Positions 55,992-64,000 of a DNA stretch of 64,000 bases are shown piece after piece. This DNA comes from Gordonia sediminis (GTDB taxonomy: Bacteria; Actinomycetota; Actinomycetes; Mycobacteriales; Mycobacteriaceae), in contig RZUM01000010.1 in assembly GCA_004193205.1 (NCBI GenBank), forward strand, positions 1 to 64,000. The letters are read 5' to 3'. A program made the translations under genes and the position numbers. The first letter of the stretch is position 1. Every line of letters begins with the position of its first letter. A model generated the notes under the pieces. It worked only from the letters and a program-made list of their open reading frames with translations, did no database searches and was not told where the DNA came from.

Positions 55992-56067
55992 CAAGGGCCT
56001 CCGGGATCTCACCCGAGCATCCGGGGCCGCCCTCCGAACGACAGGGCCGAACCCCGAAAGGCACGAC

Positions 56068-57138
56068 GTGACCACCATCCCCGATCTGACCGCCGAATCC
56101 ACCTCGGACCGTCGGATCAAGTCCTTCCGTGCGATCCCGTCGCCGGACACGATTCGCAACGAACTGCCGCTGACCCAGCGTCGCGCGCTCGCGGTGCAGT
56201 CCGACCGCGATCAGATCGCCGACATTCTCGCCGGCCGTGACGATCGTCTCCTCGTCGTCGTCGGGCCGTGCTCGGTCCACGACCCGATCGCGGCCCTCGA
56301 CTACGCGCGACGCCTGGCACCGCTGGCCGTCGAATACGCCGACCGGCTGAAGATCGTGATGCGGGTCTACTTCGAGAAGCCGCGCACCACAGTCGGGTGG
56401 AAGGGGCTGATCAACGATCCGGGGATGGACGGGACCTTCGACGTCGAGCGGGGCCTGCGGACCGCGCGTTCGCTCCTGCTCGACATCATCGATCTGGGTC
56501 TGCCGGTCGGTTGCGAGTTCCTCGAGCCGACCAGCCCGCAGTACATCGCCGACGCGGTCGCGTGGGGTGCGATCGGGGCCCGGACCACCGAGTCCCAGGT
56601 GCACCGCCAGCTGGCGTCGGGTCTGTCCATGCCGATCGGGTTCAAGAACGGCACCGACGGCAATGTGCAGGTCGCCATCGACGGCGTCAACGCCGCGGCC
56701 GCACAGCACGTCTTCTTCGGCGTCGACGACTTCGGCCACGGCGCGGTCGTGGAGACCGCCGGCAACGAGGACTGCCACGTCATCCTGCGTGGGGGCACCG
56801 CCGGACCGAACCACGACGCCGAATCGGTGGACGCGACCGTCGCTGCGCTGGCCAAGGCATCGCTGCCGGCGCGGGTCATGATCGACTGCTCACACGCCAA
56901 CTCCGGCAAGGATCATGTCCGCCAGGCCGAGGTGGCCGCCGAAATCGCCGCCGGCATCCGCGCGACGCGGCAGGCCGGCCACCCGTCGCGGATCAGTGGC
57001 GTGATGCTCGAGAGCTTCATCGAGGCGGGTGCGCAGTCGCCCGACGCCCGGCCGCTGACCTACGGTCAGTCGGTCACCGACAAGTGCATGGGCTGGGAGG
57101 CCAGCGCGTCGGTGCTCGCTTCGCTCGCGCGCAGCTGA
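56068..57138 (+). CDS. aroG: 3-deoxy-7-phosphoheptulonate (DAHP) synthase, class I
   Basis: 356 aa from GTG 56068 (CGAAAGG upstream). Class I (AroF/G/H-type) markers: VVGPCSVHDPIAALDYARRL (metal Cys), EKPRTTVGWKGLINDP, GARTTESQVHRQLASGLSMP, FKNGTDGN and MIDCSHANSGKDH. First enzyme of aromatic amino-acid synthesis. Isoform symbol (F/G/H) cannot be set by sequence. Controlled by the upstream attenuator. Confidence 0.93.
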   Translation: MTTIPDLTAESTSDRRIKSFRAIPSPDTIRNELPLTQRRALAVQSDRDQIADILAGRDDRLLVVVGPCSVHDPIAALDYARRLAPLAVEYADRLKIVMRVYFEKPRTTVGWKGLINDPGMDGTFDVERGLRTARSLLLDIIDLGLPVGCEFLEPTSPQYIADAVAWGAIGARTTESQVHRQLASGLSMPIGFKNGTDGNVQVAIDGVNAAAAQHVFFGVDDFGHGAVVETAGNEDCHVILRGGTAGPNHDAESVDATVAALAKASLPARVMIDCSHANSGKDHVRQAEVAAEIAAGIRATRQAGHPSRISGVMLESFIEAGAQSPDARPLTYGQSVTDKCMGWEASASVLASLARS

Positions 57139-57150
57139 GAAACGCCGCGA

Positions 57151-58770
57151 TCACACGACGTCGATCTCGGGCCGTCGGTCGGGGATGGTGACGAGTGCCC
57201 GTCGGTGGAGCGTGTCGGACGGGGAGCCGATCGAGTCGGCGACCCGGAACTCGGCCTCCCAGCGGTCGGTTCGCACGCGGTTGAGAACGTAACCGCGCTG
57301 GGCATTGCCGAACCGTACATGCGGTGACGCCGCCTTGAGCGCGCGGTCGGATACGTCGCTGTCGGTTCCGTCGCCTCCCGACGAGATGGACGTCCCGGCC
57401 AGCTCCACACCGACGGTGGGTGATTCACGCGTGTACGTCGACCGCAGATCGCCGACGACGTTGCGGTGGATGTCACCCACGACCGACACCAAATTCCCGA
57501 CACCGCGGTCGCGAGCACCGTCGAGGACGCGGGCGCGTGACGACTCGTAGCCGCTCCAGCCGTCCATGCTCACCGCCCGCACGCCGTGTCGGTCACGGGC
57601 CAGGTCGGCCATTGGGACCTGCTGGGCGAGCACGGTCCAGCGGTGACGGCCGGCGGCGAACCCGTCGAGGAGCCATCGTTCTTGTTGCGCGCCGATGATC
57701 GTGCGCCGCGGATCGGCGGTGGCGGCGTTCTGCGCGCAGTCGTTGTCCCCATTGACCTGGTCGCTGCGGTGGGTCCGGGTGTCGAGGACGTTGAACTCGA
57801 CGAGGTCGCCGAACCCGAACCTTCGGTAGGCGCGGATGTCCGTGCCGCGCGGGCGGTGCGTGAGGCGGACCGGCGTGTTCTCCCACCAGGCCTTGAGGGC
57901 GGCCGTCCGCCGGAGTGCAAACTCCGGTATCGGGGTGCCGTCTTCGGGTATCGACGCCGCCCAGTTGTTGTCGACCTCGTGGTCGTCGAAGGTGGTGACG
58001 AACGGGCTCGTGCGGTGCGCGGCCTGCAGATGCGGATCGAGCTTGTAGAGGGCGTAGCGATCGCGGTAATCGTCGAGATCCATCGCCTCGCGGACCGCGG
58101 ATTCCGGCATCGCGTGCGTGTGGCGCCGTCCTCCGCCGGCCGGGATCGGCTTCTCGTAGATGTAGTCGCCGAGATGGAACACGACGTCGGGTGCGTGGTG
58201 GGCCATGTCGGCATAGGCGACGTAGTGGCCGTCGCCCCACGCCTGGCACGAGGCCAGCGCGAAGGTCAACTCACGCAGCGGTGAGCCGTGTCCCGGTGCG
58301 GTGCGTGTTCGGCCCACCTCGGAGATGTCCCCGGCGGCCCGGAACCGGTAGAAGTACTCGCGCGCCGGTTCGAGCCCCCGGACGTCGACGTGCACGCTGT
58401 GGCCGTGATCGGCGGTGGCGACCACCGACCCGCGGCGGGTGATGTGCCGCATCGACTCGTCCGTCGCGAGTTCCCAGTCGACCACGACTCGGGCCGCTCT
58501 CATCCCGCCGCCGCGGGCGAGCGGACTGGGCGCCAGCCGTGTCCACAGCACCACACCATCGGGTAGGGGATCACCGGAGGCGACGCCGAGGGTGAACAGG
58601 TGATCGCCGGACGACGACTCCGGTGAGACGGGCGCGTCACCCGGCACCCCCGGCAGGAACGCGAGCGCGGCGGCCGCCCCGGTCCACGTCAGGAACCGTC
58701 GTCGTGACGTCGCCGCACGCACTGTGCGGTCGGGGCCGATCCAGATGTCGCGCCGGTCGGTTCGGGCCAT
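57151..58770 (-). CDS. phoD: PhoD-type alkaline phosphatase, Tat-exported
   Basis: 539 aa. Twin-arginine signal SRRRFLTWTGAAAALAFLPG at residues 22-41. Phosphodiesterase/PhoD motifs: FALASCQAWGDGHYVAYADMA, FHLGDYIYEK, TFDDHEVDNNW (metal ligands) and VVGDIHRNVVGDL. Phosphate scavenging at the cell surface. Convergent with aroG with a 12-bp gap. Confidence 0.9.
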   Translation of the reverse strand: MARTDRRDIWIGPDRTVRAATSRRRFLTWTGAAAALAFLPGVPGDAPVSPESSSGDHLFTLGVASGDPLPDGVVLWTRLAPSPLARGGGMRAARVVVDWELATDESMRHITRRGSVVATADHGHSVHVDVRGLEPAREYFYRFRAAGDISEVGRTRTAPGHGSPLRELTFALASCQAWGDGHYVAYADMAHHAPDVVFHLGDYIYEKPIPAGGGRRHTHAMPESAVREAMDLDDYRDRYALYKLDPHLQAAHRTSPFVTTFDDHEVDNNWAASIPEDGTPIPEFALRRTAALKAWWENTPVRLTHRPRGTDIRAYRRFGFGDLVEFNVLDTRTHRSDQVNGDNDCAQNAATADPRRTIIGAQQERWLLDGFAAGRHRWTVLAQQVPMADLARDRHGVRAVSMDGWSGYESSRARVLDGARDRGVGNLVSVVGDIHRNVVGDLRSTYTRESPTVGVELAGTSISSGGDGTDSDVSDRALKAASPHVRFGNAQRGYVLNRVRTDRWEAEFRVADSIGSPSDTLHRRALVTIPDRRPEIDVV

Positions 58771-58910
58771 GGCGCCAGCCGACCAAGGTCACCTGACTCC
58801 GCGTCGACAGGCGTCTGGCGGTCGTGTGATGACCTGATGAACTGCGGTCGTCGGGGCGTCGGGGGAGCGTGACCGTCGGCGCGGTTAGGGCGATCAGGCG
58901 GTGAGGGCGA

Positions 58911-59582
58911 TCAACCGGCAAGTACCAGCCAGACCGCGATGTAGTGCAGCAGTGCGGCGATCGCGGTGCACGCGTGGAACACCTCGTGGTGACCGAAGAC
59001 GGCGGGCCAGGGATTGGGCCAGCGCGCCGCGTACAGGATGCCGCCGACCGTGTAGAACACCCCGCCGAGCGCGAGCAGGACGATCACCGTCCACCCCGCC
59101 CCGGTCACGAGCGCCGGTGCCACGACGATGATCACCCAACCGAGCAGCACGTAGAGCGCCACCCCGAGCCAGCGCGGAGCAGCCGGCCACGCCAGTTTGA
59201 GCACGACTCCCGCGAGGGCACCTGCCCAGACGACGCCGAGAATCCACCAGCGCACCGATGCCGGCAGGGCCAGCGCACAGAACGGCGTGTAGGTGCCGGC
59301 GATGAACAGGAAGATCATAGAGTGGTCGGCGCGCTTCATCCGCACCTGCGCCCGCGGGGTCTTCCAAGCGACCCGGTGATAGGTGGCGCTCACCGCGAAT
59401 ACGCCGAACACGGTGACCGCGTAGACGGCGCACGCGAGTGCCGCCCCGGGGCCGTCGAGGGCCGCGGCTCCGACCACGACGGCGAGACCCGCAGCCACGG
59501 CCACGAAGGCCGAGTACTGGTGGATCACACCGCGCAGCCGCGGTTTGTGGACCGGCGTCGGCTCGTTCGTCAGGGTGCTCAC
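58911..59582 (-). CDS. trhA: Hemolysin III / PAQR-family membrane protein
   Basis: 223 aa from GTG 59582. Seven hydrophobic helices; family signatures YHRVAW, RMKRADHSMIFLFIAGTYTPF and the C-terminal HHEVFHACTAIAALLHY (metal-binding His set). Corresponds to Rv1085c. A 20-bp palindrome lies just upstream. Function: membrane homeostasis rather than haemolysis is likely. Confidence 0.87.
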   Translation of the reverse strand: MSTLTNEPTPVHKPRLRGVIHQYSAFVAVAAGLAVVVGAAALDGPGAALACAVYAVTVFGVFAVSATYHRVAWKTPRAQVRMKRADHSMIFLFIAGTYTPFCALALPASVRWWILGVVWAGALAGVVLKLAWPAAPRWLGVALYVLLGWVIIVVAPALVTGAGWTVIVLLALGGVFYTVGGILYAARWPNPWPAVFGHHEVFHACTAIAALLHYIAVWLVLAG

Positions 59583-59584
59583 GC

Positions 59585-59604
59585 AACCTACGGTACCGTA
59601 GGTT
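59585..59604. promoter_or_regulatory. 20-bp palindrome between trhA and the prenyltransferase gene
   Basis: AACCTACGGTACCGTAGGTT is a perfect palindrome 3 bp upstream of the trhA start and 59 bp upstream of the divergent prenyltransferase start. It looks like the operator of an unlinked TetR-type regulator. Confidence 0.6.
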
Positions 59605-59663
59605 TTGCCGTATCGGCTTCGGGGTGCCCGGAGTCTCAACGGCGGGCGCTAGGCTTGTTCGCG

Positions 59664-60446
59664 ATGAAGCTCCTGCCCGACCGTGTGCGTCGACCGATGC
59701 TCCGTGTCTACGAACGCCGGCTTATCCAGCTGATGGACGGCGCACCGCTTCCTCGCCACGTCGCGATCATCTGCGACGGCAACCGTCGATGGGCCCGCGA
59801 GGCGGGGTTCGAGGACGTCAGTCACGGTCATCGGGTCGGCGCGCAGCGGATCGCCGATATGCTCGGTTGGTGTTCGGAACTCGGCATCGAGACGGTCACC
59901 ATCTATCTGCTCTCCACCGAGAACCTGCAGCGGGCCTCCGACGAACTCGAAGCGCTCATGGAGATCGTGCCCGATATCGTCGACGAGATCTCCGCACCCG
60001 AGGGGGCCTGGCGGGTGCGGATCGTCGGGACCCTGGAGCAGTTGCCCGATCAGGTCGCCAAGAGGCTGCGGGTCGCGTCCGAACGCACCGACGACCGCGT
60101 CGGCATGAACGTCAATGTCGCGGTCGGATACGGCGGACGGCAGGAGATCGTCGACGCGGTCCGGTCGCTGTTGCGTGAACGACTCGTCGTCGGCGACAGC
60201 CCGGAGCAGATGATCGATGCGGTGACCGTCGAGGCCATCGACCGCAATCTGTATACGAAGGGTCAGCCCGACCCGGATCTGGTCATCCGCACCTCCGGTG
60301 AACAGCGGCTGTCGGGATTCCTGCTGTGGCAGAGCGCGTACTCGGAGATCTGGTTCACCGACGCGTACTGGCCGGAGTTCCGCCGCGTGGATTTCCTGCG
60401 CGCACTGCGCGACTACTCGGCGCGCAGCCGCCGCTTCGGCAAGTAG
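59664..60446 (+). CDS. uppS: Cis-prenyltransferase (UppS family, short-chain Rv1086-like)
   Basis: 260 aa. Catalytic motif ICDGNRRWARE (Asp38) and C-terminal PDLVIRTSGEQRLSGFLLWQSAYSEIWFTD. In mycobacteria the equivalent gene (Rv1086) makes a short Z,E-farnesyl diphosphate primer for decaprenyl phosphate; its position next to trhA matches. Its stop overlaps the convergent MocR gene end by 34 bp. Confidence 0.9.
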   Translation: MKLLPDRVRRPMLRVYERRLIQLMDGAPLPRHVAIICDGNRRWAREAGFEDVSHGHRVGAQRIADMLGWCSELGIETVTIYLLSTENLQRASDELEALMEIVPDIVDEISAPEGAWRVRIVGTLEQLPDQVAKRLRVASERTDDRVGMNVNVAVGYGGRQEIVDAVRSLLRERLVVGDSPEQMIDAVTVEAIDRNLYTKGQPDPDLVIRTSGEQRLSGFLLWQSAYSEIWFTDAYWPEFRRVDFLRALRDYSARSRRFGK

Positions 60447-61891
60447 CCGCCGATCAGGTCGACGAGCGCGTCGACATCGCGGGAGTAGGTGGAGGCCGAC
60501 GGGGTGCCGAAGCCGACGACGATGCCCCCGGCGTCGTCGGGTAGCGGCGGCGCGTCGGGGTGTCGGAAGAGCGACAGCGCGGCGAACGCGAATCCCCTGC
60601 GCGACCCCTCGGTGAGGATCGCCGACTCGTCCCGGGGATCGACGGGGATCACGGCATGCAGTCCGGCGGCGATGCCGTGGGGTTCGATGCCCGTCGCGGC
60701 AAACCGCGCCGTCAGGTGATCGCGGCGACGGCGGTAGTACTGGCGGCTGCGTCGGACGTGACGGTCGTAGGCGCCGGTCTCGATCATGTCGGCGAGTATC
60801 AGTTGATCGACGATGCTGGCATCGGGTTCACGAATCCCCTTGGCCCACACCACCGTGTCCACGAGGTGCGGTGGTAGTACCAGCCACGCTATCCGGAGTG
60901 CGGGCGAGATGCTCTTGCTCACCGAGCCGGTGTGGATCACCACGTCGGGACCGAGGGCCTGGAGGACGCCGACCGGGTCGCGGTCGTAGCGCAGTTCTCC
61001 GTCGTAGTCATCCTCGACGACGAGACCGCCGCATGCCCGGGCCCAGTCGACGACGGCGGCCCGGCGTGCCGGCGACAGCGCGACGCCGGTCGGGAACTGG
61101 TGGCTCGGGGTCAGCAGAACCGCGGTGGTCCGGTCGCCGATCGCGTTGATGACGGCGCCGGCCGTGTCGATCGGAATGGGGGTCGTGGCCGTCGCACCCC
61201 GTTCGATCGCCTGCCAGTGAAACGGCAGGCCGTGGCTCTCGACCGCGATCGACTCGCCGAAGACGGTGCGCGACAACAGTTCCAGGGCGTATTTCACCGA
61301 CGTGGTGAGCACGATCTGATCGGGGTCGGTACGTACGCCGCGAGCGCGGGACAGATATCCGGCCAGCGCCCTCCGCAGCCGCGCGCTGCCCCGTGGGTGA
61401 CCAGGGCCGAACGCGTCGTCGGGAGCCGCGGCCATCACCCGGCGGGTCGAGGCCGCCCAGTCGGCGCGGGGAAATAGTGATGAATTAGGTTGTCCGAGAG
61501 AGAAATTGTGCACAGGTGTATTCGGGGTGGAGGAGCTCACGGGTGCTGCGGCGACCGAACCCGGTCCGCGTGCGCCGTCGGCCACCCGGGTTCCGGAACC
61601 CTGCCGCGCGACCAGCCACCCTTCGGCGACGAGTTCCTGGTAGACGGTCGCGACGGTGCCCCGCGCCAGCCCGACGTCGGCGGCCAGCGAGCGGTATGGC
61701 GGCAACCGGGAACCCGCCGGCAGTCGTCCGTCGGCGATCGCCGCACGCAGCGCCTCGGCCAGCGCATGTCGCCGCCGCGCGCCCCGTCCCGGCGAGCCCG
61801 TGGAAGGATCCGGCGGCAGATCGAGGTGCAGATCGGACCCCAGACGCTGCGCAACCTGCTCCCACGGATCGGAATTGACCTGTGAAACCAC
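60413..61891 (-). CDS. MocR-type regulator (GntR HTH + aminotransferase)
   Basis: 492 aa. N-terminal GntR winged helix (ALAEALRAAIADGRLPAGSRLPPYRSLAADVGLARGTVATVYQELVAEGW), then a class I aminotransferase fold with PLP motif HTGSVSKSISPALRIAW (Lys) and Asp of VVEDDYDGELRYD. MocR/PdxR proteins usually control vitamin B6 or GABA genes; the divergent neighbour here is an NAD(P)-binding protein, which may be its target. Overlaps uppS by 34 bp at the 3' end. Confidence 0.87.
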   Translation of the reverse strand: MVSQVNSDPWEQVAQRLGSDLHLDLPPDPSTGSPGRGARRRHALAEALRAAIADGRLPAGSRLPPYRSLAADVGLARGTVATVYQELVAEGWLVARQGSGTRVADGARGPGSVAAAPVSSSTPNTPVHNFSLGQPNSSLFPRADWAASTRRVMAAAPDDAFGPGHPRGSARLRRALAGYLSRARGVRTDPDQIVLTTSVKYALELLSRTVFGESIAVESHGLPFHWQAIERGATATTPIPIDTAGAVINAIGDRTTAVLLTPSHQFPTGVALSPARRAAVVDWARACGGLVVEDDYDGELRYDRDPVGVLQALGPDVVIHTGSVSKSISPALRIAWLVLPPHLVDTVVWAKGIREPDASIVDQLILADMIETGAYDRHVRRSRQYYRRRRDHLTARFAATGIEPHGIAAGLHAVIPVDPRDESAILTEGSRRGFAFAALSLFRHPDAPPLPDDAGGIVVGFGTPSASTYSRDVDALVDLIGGYLPKRRLRAE

Positions 61892-61963
61892 ATCCGAATT
61901 GAACCATCTTCCTGCGTCAATCAGCGACTAACCTCGAGATATCGAGATGAGGTCGGGAGAAAG

Positions 61964-62752
61964 GTGACAATCGTGAGGGTTGTCGTACTCGGTGCCAGCG
62001 GCGAGATGGGGCGAGCGCTGTGCGATCGGTTGCGCGCGCAGGCGATCGAGGTGCTCGAGGCGCACCGCTCGACCGGCGTGGACGCCTACGAGGGCACTGG
62101 TCTTGTGGAGGCGTTCACGGGTGCCGACGCGGTGGTGGACTGCACGAATGTCACGACCACGCGGGCGAAGACGGCGATCGATTTCTTCGGCACGGTGGCC
62201 GCCAACGTCGCCGCCGCCGCGGAGCAGGCGGGAATCGGGCGCGTCGTGTGTCTGTCGATCATCAATGCCGCCGACCCGGAGGTGAATGCGAAGTTCGGCT
62301 ACTACCAGGGAAAGGCGGCCCAGGAGAAGGCCTATCGCGATCACCTGGACGCCGGACGGCTCGTGGTGGTGCGCTCCGCCCAGTGGTATGAACTCGCACG
62401 CCAGATGATGGGCACCCTGCGCGCCGGTCCGGTCGCGGCCCTTCCGCATATGCGCTGCCGTCCGTTGTCGGTCGCCGACGCCGCCGTGGAGGTCGCCCGG
62501 GCGGTCACTGCACCGGTGGCCGACGACATCGAGATCGCCGGACCGGACGTGCTCGACCTCGCCGACGTCGGCAAGGCCATCGCACGGCGGACCGGGTCAC
62601 CGAAATGGGTGTTCGGCGTGAACGTCGGCGGCGCGGCCATTCGCGACGGTCATCTGGTACCGGTTGACCCGGACGTCGTCACGGACACCTCGCTGGACCG
62701 GTGGATCGAGCAGGCCTATCCGGCTACAGCTTCCGCAGCCGGACGCGGTTGA
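61964..62752 (+). CDS. NAD(P)-binding Rossmann-fold protein (atypical SDR / NmrA-like)
   Basis: 262 aa from GTG 61964, with GAGAAAGG upstream. The N-terminal glycine motif is [18 protein letters not shown]; no Tyr-x3-Lys is obvious although [13 protein letters not shown] is close to YxxxK. Divergent from the MocR regulator, which probably controls it. Overlaps the convergent coaA 3' end by 29 bp. Substrate unknown. Confidence 0.8.
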   Translation: MTIVRVVVLGASGEMGRALCDRLRAQAIEVLEAHRSTGVDAYEGTGLVEAFTGADAVVDCTNVTTTRAKTAIDFFGTVAANVAAAAEQAGIGRVVCLSIINAADPEVNAKFGYYQGKAAQEKAYRDHLDAGRLVVVRSAQWYELARQMMGTLRAGPVAALPHMRCRPLSVADAAVEVARAVTAPVADDIEIAGPDVLDLADVGKAIARRTGSPKWVFGVNVGGAAIRDGHLVPVDPDVVTDTSLDRWIEQAYPATASAAGRG

Positions 62753-63665
62753 TCGAGTGGTCCGCGTCCTTGCGCAACACCAGGGTCGCGCGCGGCCGGG
62801 TGGGCAGGATGTTCTCGTTGAGATTGGGCAGGTTGATCGAGGTCCACAGATCCCGGGCCGCGATCGTCGCCTGCTCGTCGGTGAGCGACGAGTAGTAGTG
62901 GAAGTGCGATTCGGGGTCGGCGAACGCGGTACTGCGCATCTGCAGAAAACGTGACACATACCACTGCTCGATATCGGCGGTCTTGGCGTCGACGTAGATC
63001 GAGAAGTCGAACAGATCCGAGATCGTCAGCGTCTCCCCGGTCTGTAGGACGTTGAGTCCCTCGAGGATCAGGATGTCTGGTTGTCGCACATAGTGCAGCA
63101 CGTCGGGCACGATGTCGTAGGCGATGTGGGAGTAGACCGGGGCGGTCACCTCGTGCGCCCCGGATTTGACCTCGGTGACGAACCGCAGGAGCGCGCGACG
63201 ATCGTAGGATTCCGGAAAACCCTTGCGGTGCATGATTCCCCGACGTTCCAGCTCCGCTGACGGGAGGAGGAACCCGTCGGTCGTGACCAGGTCGACCTTC
63301 GGGTGGGAATCCCACCGGGCGAGCAGCGCCGCGAGCACGCGGGCGGTCGTCGACTTGCCCACGGCGACGCTGCCGGCGATACCGATGACAAACGGCACCT
63401 GTCGGTTCGTCTGACGTTCCCCGAGGAACGTCGACGTCGCAGCGAACAGGCGCTGGCGGGCCGCGATCTGCAGATGGATCAGACGCGACAGTGGCAGGTA
63501 GACGTCGGCGACCTCGTCGAGGTCCACCTGCTCGCCCAGACCGACCAGTTGTTGGAGCTCGTCGTCGGTGAGCACCATCGGCATCGATTCACGCAGCTCA
63601 CGCCACTGTCGCCGGTCGAGCTCCAGATACAGACTGGGATCGCGCCCGGTTGTGTCGCGTGCCAT
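62724..63665 (-). CDS. coaA: Pantothenate kinase, type I
   Basis: 313 aa from ATG 63665. P-loop GSVAVGKST at residues 98-106; [30 protein letters not shown] and [19 protein letters not shown] are family blocks. First step of CoA synthesis. Length equals mycobacterial CoaA (about 312 aa). Confidence 0.95.
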   Translation of the reverse strand: MARDTTGRDPSLYLELDRRQWRELRESMPMVLTDDELQQLVGLGEQVDLDEVADVYLPLSRLIHLQIAARQRLFAATSTFLGERQTNRQVPFVIGIAGSVAVGKSTTARVLAALLARWDSHPKVDLVTTDGFLLPSAELERRGIMHRKGFPESYDRRALLRFVTEVKSGAHEVTAPVYSHIAYDIVPDVLHYVRQPDILILEGLNVLQTGETLTISDLFDFSIYVDAKTADIEQWYVSRFLQMRSTAFADPESHFHYYSSLTDEQATIAARDLWTSINLPNLNENILPTRPRATLVLRKDADHSINRVRLRKL

Positions 63666-63716
63666 GGTCCTACAGCTTAGGGCGCAACGTTTTCGCGCGG
63701 TCGGTAGCCTCCGGTC

Positions 63717-64000
63717 ATGACCTCTCGCATCTCCTCTCCGGTCACCGACTACCTGAGGCTCGGACTGGCCTTCGACCGTCTCGAGGAGGGATTCGTCGAC
63801 GCCTTCACCGGCGACCCACGGCTGCGCGCCGAGGTGGAGAACGCTCCCGCACCCGAACCCGCCGCCCTCGCGGACCGCGCGCGGGGGCTGCGGGCCGACC
63901 TGCCGGGCGATCTGCCGCCCGCGCGCGCGGAATTCATCGGCGCCCACCTCGACGCCCTGGAGTGCTCGGCGCGCAAGTTCGCCGGCGAGGAGATCGGATT
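63717..64000 (+). CDS. DUF885 family protein, N-terminal part (runs off the window)
   Basis: Open frame from ATG 63717 to the right edge, 94 codons. N-terminal sequence ([49 protein letters not shown]) resembles DUF885 proteins of actinobacteria. Divergent from coaA with 51 bp between them. The rest of the gene is outside the window. Confidence 0.6.
   Translation, partial: MTSRISSPVTDYLRLGLAFDRLEEGFVDAFTGDPRLRAEVENAPAPEPAALADRARGLRADLPGDLPPARAEFIGAHLDALECSARKFAGEEIG

Overview
The window is high-GC actinobacterial DNA, most likely from Gordonia or a close relative in the Mycobacteriales. Supporting signs are many GTG starts, mycothiol chemistry (Mca), an MmpL transporter, a DUF222/13E12 HNH protein and a perfect mycobacterial-type LexA box. 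From memory, the gene order fadA3 / GDSL protein / cbs / metB ... greA / DUF4307 / mca / small membrane protein / DUF255 ... trhA / short-chain cis-prenyltransferase ... coaA matches M. tuberculosis Rv1074c to Rv1092c, with Gordonia-specific insertions. No database search was run; all assignments rest on reading the sequence and on family knowledge.

Layout. 1-1.6 kb: a TnpB-type transposon gene entering from the left edge, then a fragment of a membrane-protein gene. 1.6-8.2 kb (minus strand): a six-gene molybdenum-hydroxylase cluster coxD-coxE-coxS-coxL-coxM-coxG of the form II (AYRGAGR) type. 8.2-11.6 kb (minus): a small secreted protein and an OsmC / flavin monooxygenase / FAD oxidoreductase operon, facing an alpha/beta-hydrolase-LuxR fusion regulator (11.8-12.9 kb). 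13-17.8 kb: an ArsI/CadI-type dioxygenase, a sigma factor with a Cys-rich tail, a methanethiol oxidase/SBP56 protein with a His-rich loop, and a cNMP-domain/thioredoxin-reductase-like fusion. 17.8-22.4 kb: a secreted protein, an SRPBCC protein, a large LuxR (LAL) regulator bracketed by a tRNA-Leu gene and a 43-bp copy of that tRNA's 3' end. 22.4-26.2 kb (minus): a kinase-like phosphotransferase, an uncharacterised protein and a Tat-exported phospholipase C. 26.4-30.3 kb: MmpL transporter, TetR regulator, BI-1 protein. A repeat-rich stretch (30.4-30.7 kb) follows.

30.7-47 kb is the conserved core: thiolase, GDSL hydrolase, the cbs-metB-ilvA sulfur/isoleucine operon, an AfsR-like regulator, a Drr-type ABC exporter, a PAP2 phosphatase, greA, a queuosine-precursor transporter, mca and DUF255. 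49-58.8 kb is more variable: GNAT, a TetR/cupin pair sharing a palindromic operator, an SOS-boxed HNH protein, a phosphatase, a single-polypeptide fusion of a DDAH-like arginine hydrolase with ornithine aminotransferase plus its AsnC regulator, a DAHP synthase preceded by an aromatic-rich leader peptide and attenuator, and a Tat-exported PhoD. The right end returns to the core: trhA, cis-prenyltransferase, MocR regulator, NAD(P)-binding protein, coaA and the start of a DUF885 protein.

The strongest candidates for something new are the Tyr-Trp-Arg-Phe leader peptide with terminator ahead of the DAHP synthase, the DDAH-ornithine aminotransferase fusion, the hydrolase-LuxR fusion with its divergent redox operon, the sigma factor with a CC...CxC tail beside a thiol oxidase, and the duplicated tRNA 3' end around the LAL regulator.
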